Source: Rhexocercosporidium sp. MPI-PUGE-AT-0058
Taxonomy: Eukaryota > Ascomycota > Leotiomycetes > Helotiales
NCBI GenBank assembly: GCA_020746875.1
Contig: JAGTJL010000006.1
Location: 248,001-312,000, forward strand
Length of the DNA stretch: 64,000 nucleotides
Direction of reading: 5' to 3'
Part shown: positions 1 through 10,729 of the stretch, one piece after another
Layout of the letters: every line of letters starts with the position of its first letter
How positions within the stretch are numbered: position 1 is the stretch's first letter
Notes under the pieces: model-generated
Database searches by the model: none
What the model was told of the DNA's origin: nothing
The model's input: only the letters and a program-made list of their open reading frames with translations
Program-made: the position numbers and the translations under genes

Positions 1-913
1 CCCGAGGCTTCCAGTTTCCTGAGTGAGGTTGCGCGCTCCAATGGACATACCATTGTATGGTCTCGTGCTGGTGATGTGTGAGAATGACTTCGGATCTGAG
101 GCCGTACGGACGGCATATGAGACCGTGCCAACGAGAATCTCAGTGTTGATACTCGAATTGGGGAAGTTCGGAGAGTTCAAGATTTCGACAAGTCTTGTCT
201 CGACCTCATCAAAGAAGTAGCTTGTGTTGGGCTTGACGAAGATGAGGACGGTAGGCTTTGGTGGGGAGGGATTTTCTCTCGACCGGGGACCTCGCATGTG
301 AAATGCAATGCTTGTCCAGCTCGAACGCAATTTCTCCTTAACCATGGTGACAATCTTGGGTTGGACCTCGTCCAAATATCTGTCCAGATCGGGGTCATTG
401 GACAAGCATGATGAGACATCGCTGTACATTCTAGAAGAATTTCGGATTTCCACTTTGAAAGCCTCGTCATTCTTCGGCTTTGTCTTCTGGACAAGATCGC
501 GTAGATCGGCAGCTGCTGCTTGCCAGCGAGTGGTATCGACATCTCTGGTCTCGATTATCAGACATGGAGTGCCTTGGTCTTCCCAATCCTTTCTCATCAA
601 GACAATGACGTTGATGTCTCGGATAGTGATGAAGTGATCTTCACAAATCTTTTCACAGTCGCTCATGATAATTCGCAGGACATTATCGGCATCTGGAGTT
701 ATGGCACATTGGACATATGGCCAGGGAGTGGGTATTTCTTGTGGAGGCGCTACCCTGAAAGGGTCTTTGCCTGCGAGGTATCTCTCAATCATGACACTTC
801 CGCTTTCTAAAAATGTGTTAGCAAAACGCAAAGTCTGACACAAGAATAGGCGTCTTACGTTGACCTGGTTCGGATGAATCTGTCCGATACTTTCGCTTCA
901 CTCCTTGAACCAT
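1..913 (-). CDS. Hypothetical protein, 3' end outside the window
   Basis: Two exons are visible: 859-913 and 806 to the window edge, joined across a 52-nt intron (807-858) with a GTAAGA donor and a GCTAAC branch point just before its acceptor. The start ATG at 913 gives an N-terminus beginning MVQGVKRKYRT. An ATG at 1171 is also in frame, but the stretch it adds looks like leader sequence. The second exon stays open for more than 265 codons up to the edge. The visible part has no transmembrane segment or signal peptide. It contains a tryptophan-rich region and, near the edge, a GMSIGARN...TGSLG segment that loosely recalls degenerate chymotrypsin-like folds seen in some fungal hypothetical proteins; this is only a guess. 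I do not recognise the family. Confidence 0.75.
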
Positions 914-2690
914 CTTGCTGGCTTGATCTTGTGTGAGTTGTTTGAAAAGGAAATGAAAGCCTGCTAACGTGGTATGATGTAGATGTTTGGGTCTTTTAAC
1001 TAAGGTGCTTGGGCTTGTGCTTGTGATTACGATGGTGGTTGGCTTTGGCTGATGTTCTAAGAAGCAGCGTTGCGAGGAGTTTGGATGTGGGTACACAAAA
1101 GGTTTGGCAGAGGTGGGGGCCTTGATGAAGCATTTATAGAATCGGGAAAAGGAGCTACGTTTGTGACTCATTTTGTAGTGGGCTTGTGAATCACACCAAA
1201 GTATTAAATTGCATCATCAGTATTGAATTCTGAACTGCTCTTGATTTTAGTTACAGGTGCCGCAGTAAAGTTGGTACCCTATCAAACGTTAGCGTTTCGG
1301 GAGTCACTCGTTCCAAAACGGTTGACTTTGCAACGCTTTAACATGTAAGCTAGGTTTTACTACTCTATTATTATTCGAGGACCATTTAAGTAGTGCGTGT
1401 TAAAACATGTTCGGGAGTTAATTAATTTGCGTTTGTGATGGATAATTGCCACCGATATTCTTAGGCGTCCTCTGCGTGGAAACTTATGTCATGATGCTCA
1501 GTCGCCGAGGCTAACCAAACTCGTCTCCAGTGAAGCGAGATTCTGCCCAAAAACTCTCCCCACTTTTTAGTCGTACACAATTTAATACTTTTGCAGGTTT
1601 TTCTCTTTTTTTCATCCTACGAGCTACGCTAGATAGATATCCTTAAACCTTAGTTTCTCACCATGCGGCTTCTACCGGTGTCGGAATTAAGTGCCTGCTG
1701 TATGAGAAAGTACCCTAAGCAGGAAGTGTCGAGGCAGCAACGCTACCATCGCTTCGATAAGGGTAGATAGACTCAGAGACTCAAGTACAGTCCGCTCGCT
1801 GGTCTGCAACAACAGAAATTGTTTAGATATAGAGGAAAGAATCCGAGCTAGACAGATGAGATAGATGGTGTTCAAAAACATGGGTGGGAATGCTAAAGGA
1901 GCTGTGATGAACAGCTAAGGGAAGTAATCAAATATTCATATCTGTACACACCCACATACACTTGCACACACCAAACAAAAGCCGAGAGACTGTGATGGAA
2001 ACCACACGTTGGCTTGACTGTTCCTCTCCGTTTTGTATATAAGATCTTACATATATACAACATCCGTGCTTCCCTTATCCTATCCCGACCTCTCCTCTCC
2101 TTTACTCGTCCAATTTTTTGTCCCCGTTTTCCCACCCTTCCCTTGTTTTCCCTCCCATCCTTTCCAGTCCCATCCGTTCCTACCACTTCCATCCTTCCAA
2201 GTCGAGCAAACAAAAAACAGAATTAAAAAAAAGTGGCTTTAAGCCTAAGTGCCCGAAAGCTTGCATCTCCTAAGATGCCTATTCCATTCCATTCCGATCC
2301 GATCCAATCCATATCTGCATTCAAGATATCCAAAATTCCATAAAAACGCCGTTGCTTCACTGGATACTCGCTAAATTATCGAAAGTGTTGTACTATACTG
2401 TTTTATAGTTGGTCCTGCCCCTTGGTCTGAGGTCCTGTTCGTGCTCTCTCGGACTGGTTGCTTCCACTTTGTGTTGTGTTGTGTTCTTTCCTTTCTCTTC
2501 CGTTCCTGGAGAGCTTTCTAATTCGGGAATGTCGCAACGCGAGCCCTTTTTGTTCAGTTGTGTTCGGCTCGGTATTTCTGTTGCTGCAGCGATGTCCTGT
2601 CCATGTCCATGGCATCTACGACACGTATTGCATCTGTTTCTCAATTGACATGTGACAAGACAAAGTTGCCATCGTCACTTCTCTCTCACT
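914..2690. other. Intergenic, no gene seen
   Basis: This is the upstream region of the left-edge gene and the 3' flank of the rhodopsin-MFS gene. From 2050 to 2200 the plus strand is almost pure pyrimidine, and 2281-2312 carries short ATTCC/GATCC pentamer repeats. The small open frames here are low-complexity and lack splice structure. Confidence 0.6.
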
Positions 2691-5484
2691 TCAACCATTC
2701 CCATCCCTACTCCCACCACCACTCTCCCTATGCTCAACCCATGCTCCACCACTTCCCGGGCGAGGACCCTTAATCTTCTCGAAAATCACGCTGAAGCGAT
2801 GACTCAACCTCCTCACCGGACTATCCTGTCCTCCATTCTCATCCCCATCACCATCACCAGTAAGACCACCTTCATCTCTGGGGAGTAAACGGCTTTGCGG
2901 CATAGGATCGACAACGTGTCTAACTCGCGGCACGAAATTGAGGTAAAGCGGGTACAATAACCCGAAAGCGAACAAAGCGACAACGACACAGAACGAGTAC
3001 TGCGTGGTACGATGATTCAACCTCTGCACGGCCAGCATCACGAACGGGAATATAGCACCACCGCTCGCGGCCGCAGTGAGGTAGCTAGCACCCTGTTTTG
3101 TCTTACGTCCAAGACCTCTCAAGCCGATGGCAAAAATCAATGGCCAGACTGGGCCCTCGAAGAAGAAGAAGATGAGAGCTGGACCCGCGACACCGTTTGC
3201 GTTTGTTGAGACGGACATGGTTAGGGCGGCGAAGATCGTGCCGCCGACGAAGGAAATTAGGAGGAGGAGGCGGGGCGTGAGGATTAGACAGAGGAGGGCG
3301 AAGATGAAGCGGCCGAGAGCGAAAGTCGTGTGGGCTAGGATGCCGTAGTTGGTTGCACTTACAGTGAGTTCGCTTGCTGGGGAGAGGGAGTGGAGGAGCG
3401 AGTCGAAGAAGACGGATGTGCTTTCTTGGGCGGCGACGTAGAGGAATTGAGCGGACACGGCGAGGGCGAGGGAAGTGTAAAGAAGGGTTGGGTTGAGTCC
3501 TAATTTGGGAGAGGAGAATATTTTCTGGGACGGGGAGATTCCTAGGTTTGAGGCTTGGTCGGCGAGATCGTCGTCGCTGGCTTCTGGTAGGGGCATGTAG
3601 TAGAAGAAGAGCGCGAGAATGACGGTGAAGAGTGCGATGGCAAGGTATGCCCATTGTACGTCGATGAGGCTTGGATCTGTAGCCACGCTCTGGAAGAGGA
3701 CTTTCTCGGCTAGAAGCTGGCTAAGAACACTGCCAGTTGCTTGGACGCCTTGAGCCATAAGGAGTCGGAATTCGGCGTACTCGCTTGGGCCACAGAGGGC
3801 GAGGAATGGGTTCGCTGCTGTTTCTGTGACGGCGAGTCCGAATCCTACGACAAAATTTGAGATGATGAAGCCAGGGAACGAGGTTAGAACAGCGGAAGGC
3901 CAGAACATAAGTGTTCCTGTGCCGTATATCAAAAGGCCAGTTATGAATGTTGCTTTAAAGCCACCGACGCGGAGTGCCCATTGTCCTACTGTCAGGGCGC
4001 CGAAGAAGTAGGCTCCAAAATAAGCTGATGTTAGCCCAAGTGTCTGGCTAATGGTTTGGTGTGCAATTTGAGAAATCTCGTTGTTGAGAGTATTGAGGAG
4101 GCCATATGAGAATCCCCAGAGGAAGAAGAGACTCGTGACCATAATGCAGTATTTGAGGGAATCCTTTCCTTTGGTTTTGAGCATGCTTTTCGGTCGTCTC
4201 ATGTTGACGAATCCGAAGTAGACTGTGTTCTCGGTGACAGTTGTATGAGCTGTCTGTGTTCGATTGATGGGGTTTGTAGGTCCTAGTCCCATTCCCCCTG
4301 GAGTTGTCAGGAAATCCATCATATCCATCTGTTCCTGTTGCGTGGCACCGACAGGTGCCTGGGGTAATGGCTGTAGATTGGTATTCGATTCAGCCACAGA
4401 TGGTTGTTGTTCTCCATTAGAGTCTCGTTGCGGCTGTGAAGAGAAGGATCCTGACTTCTCCGTCTCGCTCGCATTCCTCGTCCGATCTGTGATCATGGAA
4501 GGTAGGATGCGCTTGACCAATGGCTTCAAAGTAGGGATGCAGGCACAGATAATTCCCACGTTAACCTCCACTGCCGACCACATCAAAGCCGTACTTGCAG
4601 TCCAAGCGAAATCAACACCAGTACCCAATCTCGAATGCGCGATACTTTGACTGTCGACCGCTTGTTGCAAATAATATATGCGAACCACATCGACAATAGT
4701 AACAAACACACCCAAAGCAAAAGTCAAGACTAAGACAGTCTTCTGTCGTTGCGGTAGACGCATGCCTGTAAGGACTGGGATTGGCAACACCAGAATCGCT
4801 AGATCGGTGATAATATTGACGGGTGCGGAGCACAGGTACAACGTAACGATGGATATGCACTTCTGATTCGACTTGGTAGGGTCGTACGCCGCCTTTATAG
4901 GGCTGCATTGGAAGGCGTTGAGGAAGGTGAGGACCACGCCTGCGATGTTCACCACGGCTAGTGTGATGTAGGACGCGATTCGGAGGGTTTTCTGTGTGTT
5001 GCGTGACATGCGGAGATAAAATATTAGAATGGACGTCTTGGTTGCCATTAATGCTGGGTTCTGCGATTATCAGTCCTGCTTTTTACCCGTAGGCTTAACC
5101 TGATGTGATGCAGTAGAATCAACGTACGTAGAGAATCGTGAATGCATATTCGCCTCCACGGAGCTGTCTAAGCCAAGATTGGGGGATATCAACATCATGT
5201 CTCCCGAGCCCCTTGGTAGTGCCATAGTCGATAGAAAAGGATAATCCGAAAGCGAGGAACTGTTTTCCTATCAGTGACCATCCCATTACTCCCTTTGTAT
5301 GCATTGTATGCCCACTCACCCAAGCCAAGATCATCACCCAATCATCCGCGGTCCTGTGTCTCAATACACCAAAGCGACTGATCAAACGTGCAGCCACGAA
5401 AAAGGAAGCCAGCACAAATGTAATGGTCGTAACTACAAATACCGATCGCCCACGCGAGGCCATCGTCCGATCGAGGTCGCTCAT
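2691..5484 (-). CDS. Fusion: Pth11-like rhodopsin-domain receptor + fucose-permease-type MFS transporter
   Basis: Three exons (5320-5484, 5128-5259, 2691-5060) give 888 residues. Introns 5260-5319 and 5061-5127 have GTGAGT and GTACGT donors and both fall inside the receptor domain. Residues about 15-285 form a fungal rhodopsin/Pth11-like seven-helix domain; visible marks are ARLISRFG, ADDWVMILAW, KTSILIFYLRM and the DLAILVLPIP segment. A polar linker (about 286-395) includes the FGFVNMRRPKSML motif common after such receptor domains. Residues about 400-835 form an MFS transporter of the FHS/L-fucose permease type, with SLFFLWGFSYGLLNTLN, a TETAANPF loop and repeated hydrophobic helices. The final 50 residues are a Gly/Asp-rich cytosolic tail. 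One open exon of 2,370 nt spans the junction, so the fusion does not depend on a predicted splice. Pth11-like proteins sense surfaces or ligands at the plasma membrane, and FHS permeases import sugars. That this protein is a transceptor is inference. Confidence 0.85.
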
Positions 5485-8362
5485 CGCAGTGGCTGTCGCT
5501 GTCGCTGTCGTCGAAGTGGAGAGGAAGCGAAGTGGTCCTTATGTCATGGTTGTCGCCGAGTCCACGTCCAGATCCAAGCCATTGAGATACGCAGTACCGT
5601 TCGTTTTCTCTCCTCTCTCTTTCAGATCAACCACACACTGAACTTTTCTGCTTCTCTATCCTGTCTCTGGCGGTTTCTATGTCTTGTTTCCAGCAATATC
5701 CGCGAGTACAACGCCTCTCGCGGCTGTCGCGATAACCAATTCGAGTCCGAGGGTAGAGATGAGTCGGTATTGAAGGCGAAGATGTATCGGGCGGCGTAGG
5801 GTTCCGTTTCGAAGATCAGACGAACGTTGAGCTAGTCATTCATTCGTTCGCAATGCACCGAGGAATGGTCTGTTCAACGGTCCGTGTCGTCTCATAAGGT
5901 GCGGATCGTCCTCTGACTCTGGGGATCCGTCTCAGTTGAAGTACCCGTCGCGTCTGGTTTGTATGGGGATGGGAAGGAATAAAGAGGGCGAGAGAGCAGC
6001 AATGCATGGAATGCAACGAAAGTTCGGCAAAGATCTAGCTAGCTCGACTTGTGGTTAGGGTTTTAGTTAAGATTGGTTTAGATCAAGAATCTGTGTCTGT
6101 GAGAGAGACACCGACCCCGACTTTCACTAATGTACTACCTACTAACTCCTGGTCCAATAATGCCTGGCCGGCCCAGATCTTCATAATTGCTAGTCATCCA
6201 AGACATACTAAGTACACACACATTTAGTTCAAGCCTCCGTTCCCTGACAGCGATGCCGCCTTTGCCTTTACCTTGCCTTTTGCCTCTCCCAGCCGTCCCC
6301 GTGGAGCCTTTCTCCCTTCGATCCCCAAAACCCCAAAACCCCAACAAACCTACCTGCTTGCTTGTTTTCCTGCAGCTCATCATCCTGCACCACCAAGCCA
6401 GATCCCTGGGTCCGGGGCAAATCACTCCACCCCACCTTTCCTTTCCTTTCTCTCCCGTCCCCCTGCTGCTCATCCACTGCTTGGCAATCCACTCTTCTCA
6501 TTCGCCCCTCTCACTACAGTACATCTATCCCGTCATCGACACTTTCTCATTCGTTGAACTCGGCAGTTCCTCCAGAGAAAACACAGGCTTTGTAGTGGCA
6601 CCACATAGAAGTATATCTCTGTCCATCTCATCAAGGCATCCCCAAGCCTGGAGCCCAGTCGAACAATCAACCTAAATCTACAATACAATAATAACCCCAG
6701 AGCAACCAGCTCGCCGTGCCCATAAAATTCCCTCGCCAAAGCCCAACGCCCGAAAGAATCCAAAGCCAAGCCGCACCCCCAGCCAATGACCTCAGTCTGC
6801 AGGCAGCGAGTCAGATCCCTACTATTCCTCTTCCGGGGGGTTCGGTTCGAGAACTTCTCTCTACCAGTTTTTGGTCTAGAAGTAAGACATGTTTTGAGTG
6901 GCGACCACGAGGGAAGAAAGGCTTGGTCGGCTGAGTTACGCCTTCGGAGATGGTAGGGGGGCTGCTTTTATTCCAATTTTTCTCTCGGTACCGTTGTTCA
7001 ACGACAGGTGAGTTTAGCTTGGTATCAGCATTTGAGGGGTTTATTTTTATGATGGAGGATGGGAGGTAATCTACAGGAGAAGGTGGGAGATGGATGAACT
7101 GAAAGGGTCTCTAGGTACTTACTGTAGTATCAGTTGCATATGCAAAGTATTAAGAGTAAGAGATAAATCCCCAGGTACATTTATTTGGTAACACCAGTAA
7201 ACAACGAAGCATCTGATTTAGACTTTCCCTCACAATCTGCGGTTCATGCACCGAATCCTACCCTCCTCACATGCAGGCTGCAACATTCGCTCATCGGTAA
7301 CCTTCCCACCCCCTTTCTTCCCGTGCCTGTGGTTTTCCCCCAGGATTCCCGCCCGCCCTTCTTCGAGTTGCGTAATTTTGAATCCTCGGAATGCTCTGCG
7401 TACCTGTAACCATTCACCCATCTTCTTTCCTCCCTTCCTTCCTCTCAACTCGACTCTACTCTTACCACCCGTGTAAGTGCCAGAAGACTTCCCAAGAACG
7501 AAGAATGCCAATAGGAAACCCGTAGTGGAATAATAAAATGGCGGGGTAAGTTAATAACCGCGAACAATTCCCCCTCCTCGTCCTCTCAACCCTTCCTTTT
7601 TCCCCCCTCAAAATCCTTCCCCAGATTCTCCTCCCTCCTCCTCCTCCACACCCCGTAGAACTACTTTACGGGACAAAAAACGCGGCACAGCTGCATACCT
7701 ACCCAAGCAGCGCAAAGAGAACGTGTGCCGTGCCGTGCCCTGCCTACCCCGCATGAAACAAAAAGCAAATCCTGCTCCTCCGTAATCGACGCAAGCATGG
7801 CAGCAGGCAGGCATGGTTGGCAGCCTGGGAATGCGGAATGAGGCGTTTACAAGTATTTCGTCGGTCCGATATCTGCGAGATGCGAGCGAGACCTGCACTG
7901 CGGGTGGAAGGACTCGCGAGGCGTGGCGAGGCGGGACGGGGACGGGTAGGTGGTACTTTTGAACAAAAGTTACGATCGAGTCACGTTTTGTCTCACACTT
8001 TCTCTCCTCCCCCTTTTCCACAGCTCGCTTATTTGGGCATTGCCGTGTTTGTTTTCCTTGTTTTCGCCTTGTCCTTTCTTGCTCTTTCATTTTAAAGAAA
8101 GGTGGTCTTATTCCTCGTCCTCCTCATCTTCCTCCCGCTCCCGCTCTTGCTCTCGGTCGTATCTCCTCATCAAGACTGACCGGTATAAGCATGGATCTCA
8201 ATCCTCCTACTGGGTATATCCCGTGCCAAATCTCGTTCCTCCTCGTCCCCTTATTGTCTTACAATCCCAGCTACTGTGGTATTCATAATATAATCAATAA
8301 ACGAATATCAAAGCTTTTTTAAACCCCTCTTTTTGCATCCAATCAGAAGAAGAAGAAGAGAC
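5485..8362. other. Long intergenic region, no gene seen
   Basis: This stretch of about 2.9 kb lies upstream of the receptor-transporter gene and downstream of the acidic membrane-protein gene. Much of 6190-6700, 7240-7480 and 8090-8200 is C/T-rich on the plus strand. That produces long open frames of Pro/Ser/Leu composition with no domain and no consistent splicing. It probably holds a long 5' leader and promoter for the minus-strand gene. Confidence 0.55.
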
Positions 8363-9604
8363 TCAATAGAAAAATCGCGCTTTCTTGCTATGTCCATACA
8401 TAACCAACCAGGCCGCGAATGTCAAGAGCCACGCAAGTCCCATCAGATGCTCTCGACTCAACCCGATTGGCAGGGTCCTTAGATATGTCCAAATTGCTAG
8501 AGTGCGATTCCTTCGTACGACGACTTCCTGCGCTTTGTGGTCCCTGTCCGTGTCATCGTCGTCGTTGATTATTGCGGCATTTTCGGAAGTTCCATGCTCG
8601 CTTGCTGTGGGTGTCAAGAGGGAGGGTTGTGAATCGTTACTCTCTACCTCCTCCTCTTGCTCTTCCATTTCATTTCTTCTTATCACTCCTACTTCTACTT
8701 CTCCTTCCGCTTCTCTCCCTTCTTCCGCTTCTCTTTCTTCTTCCGATTCCCTTTCCTCTTCCACTTCTTCTCCCGCTTCTTCCTCTGCTCCCAGAGACAT
8801 AGGCGAAGTGTGAACGTTGATGCCCCCTTCGTCCTCGTCCATCTTCTCAGCAATCTTCTCATCCATATCAACACCAACATCAAAACCTCCACCTCCCCCC
8901 ACCTCCTCCAAAAGATCCACATACCCCCTTCGAGGAAACATCCACCACTCCCTCCTCCTCTCCCCATCCTCCCCATCCCCATCCTCATCCAAACCCCCCT
9001 CCCTATCCAACAACCCCTTCCCCAACCCAATCAACTCCCAACCCCCAACCACACCCGCCAGCCCAGCAGCACCCAAAAAACACATCCACTGCACCCTCAA
9101 CCTCTTCTCCTCAGGATGATGGAACCTCTCCGCTCTCACAGGGTAGAAACACACATCCACCGGTCTTGCGAGGTTATACGGTTCCGTGAAACTGCAAAGA
9201 TCCGCAAAGGCCGTCGTCAGGGACAAGAGGGTTAGGATCCAAGGAGATCCTTCTACAGTTTGCGTTGGGGATAGATTCGAAGCTGTCGTACTCGCATTGC
9301 GTGTCGTGGTGTCTCCCAACCCAAACTCAGGTGAGGGGATTGAGGTAGTTGGCGAGGATGAGCTTATCTGTGACGCAGGTGTCAATATCGACGGTTCTTG
9401 TACCGACGTACGTGTAGGTTGCTTTAACGAGAGAGCGTAGCGTGCGGATCGAGAAATAGCGAGGTAGACAAGCGGTAGTGTTAATCCGAGAAGCAGCATA
9501 CACGCATACCAGACAGGCAGGACCTCGCGCTCGAACCAGAATGGATCGTCGTTCTCCCCCATCATCACGTACTCGACGCCCGTGGCTGGATCTTTTATCA
9601 ACAT
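8363..9604 (-). CDS. Hypothetical membrane protein with a long acidic region
   Basis: A single open frame of 413 residues starts at a clear ATG (9604). Hydrophobic segments lie at about residues 29-50, 120-140, 172-196 and 386-405, suggesting four membrane passes. Between the third and fourth lies a strongly acidic, low-complexity region (about 200-370) dominated by Glu/Asp/Gly, with runs such as EEEAGEEVEEERESEEE. A Ser/Thr-rich stretch (about 65-115) separates the first two hydrophobic segments. I do not recognise the family. The conserved-looking parts are the membrane segments and the FTEPYNLARPVDVCFYP loop. Acidic cytosolic regions can bind cations or basic proteins, but no function can be assigned. 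Confidence 0.7.
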   Translation of the reverse strand: MLIKDPATGVEYVMMGENDDPFWFEREVLPVWYACMLLLGLTLPLVYLAISRSARYALSLKQPTRTSVQEPSILTPASQISSSSPTTSIPSPEFGLGDTTTRNASTTASNLSPTQTVEGSPWILTLLSLTTAFADLCSFTEPYNLARPVDVCFYPVRAERFHHPEEKRLRVQWMCFLGAAGLAGVVGGWELIGLGKGLLDREGGLDEDGDGEDGERRREWWMFPRRGYVDLLEEVGGGGGFDVGVDMDEKIAEKMDEDEGGINVHTSPMSLGAEEEAGEEVEEERESEEEREAEEGREAEGEVEVGVIRRNEMEEQEEEVESNDSQPSLLTPTASEHGTSENAAIINDDDDTDRDHKAQEVVVRRNRTLAIWTYLRTLPIGLSREHLMGLAWLLTFAAWLVMYGHSKKARFFY

Positions 9605-10729
9605 ATCCGTGTATTGTCTATTCGGTCAAGACTAAAAGATTGGGTAAACTTCTAGTGAAGTTTAAGCGGGAGGGAATGAAGCAGTGGTTGGAGATCGGTA
9701 GACAGTCGGCGAGAGAAGGCAGGTCGATGTCAAATGGAAGAAGGTAAGTCGATTGGGAACGAGGAATGTTCAAATGGGTTATGGATGAGAAAAAATTGGA
9801 AAGGTATGGCTCAAGATATTTCTTTAAAAGCAGGTAGATACTAGAGGAGAGTAGGTTGATCTGACTCAGATGTTCATTCCTCTGTATGCAAATGAGAGAG
9901 GAATAAGAGCGGTCATTGTACTGATGATGTACTAGGCTGACAGGTAGTTAAAAGAAGAAGAAAAGCACTTGCTAAAGACAGATATAATGTAATGTGGTTC
10001 GATGGGTGAGATAGGATGAGGAGGTGCTTGAGGACACGATATACCGAACACAGCACAGAGGAACGGGAGAGGGATCGTGTTCTGAGGTCACGTGAAGCTG
10101 CTGCCTGGCATGACGCTTCCACTCTTCACTTTCCACCCTCCTCTCTCCTGTCTCTCGCTTCCCGCATCTCTTCACTCGAGATCGAAGGCACATCTCTCAG
10201 AGATGGGAAGATAAGAAAACACAAAAACAGGAAACATCATACTTGCAAGAGCAAAAGGCAAACGAGATGCGACAAGCACAAGAAGGGAGGAACAAAGAGA
10301 AGGAAAACAAGATATAGACATCCTTGTACTCACTCTGATCATATCCATCTGTCACTTCACAACAGTTGATCTTCTCAAATATGTCCTTCCAATAAAGTTT
10401 ATACAATGGAATCGAATATGATCGTACGTACGTAACAAGAGACCACTGTAGTCGGAGAACCTTCTGCGTCCCCCCAGTTCAATCAAGATATCCATATCCA
10501 TATCTTTCTGTATCATGCCAATTCCAAGCGCGTCATAACATATCGGCCAGACCGAGCCAGCCACACCAGAACGCCATGCACTCGCTGCATATCCAAACCA
10601 TTCCGGTCATGACGAAACATATATGCAAATCCATCCAATCCAATCCGGTCCAATCCAATCCATCCTCCTTTTGCGCATTCCAAGTCCCAATCCAAACCTC
10701 CCTCTCCACTCCTCCCATAATACCAAAGC
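9605..10729. other. Intergenic, no gene seen
   Basis: This is the promoter side of the acidic membrane-protein gene and the 3' flank of the Zn2Cys6 regulator. At 10634-10668 there is a short run of ATCCAATCCA-type pentamer repeats, similar in kind to the one near 2290. No coding structure is seen. Confidence 0.55.

Noticed and set aside
6187..6675. Plus-strand frame of 162 codons, Pro/Ser/Leu-rich
   Set aside because: Made by C/T-rich DNA. Overlapping frames on both strands are equally open, with no domain and no splice structure.
7608..8090. Minus-strand frame of 160 codons
   Set aside because: Starts with low-complexity Lys/Arg/Glu from purine-rich DNA; no recognisable motif, and no continuation by splicing.
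8385..9235. Several plus-strand frames opposite the acidic membrane protein
   Set aside because: They are antisense shadows of the Glu/Asp codons, giving Ser/Leu/Phe/Pro runs.
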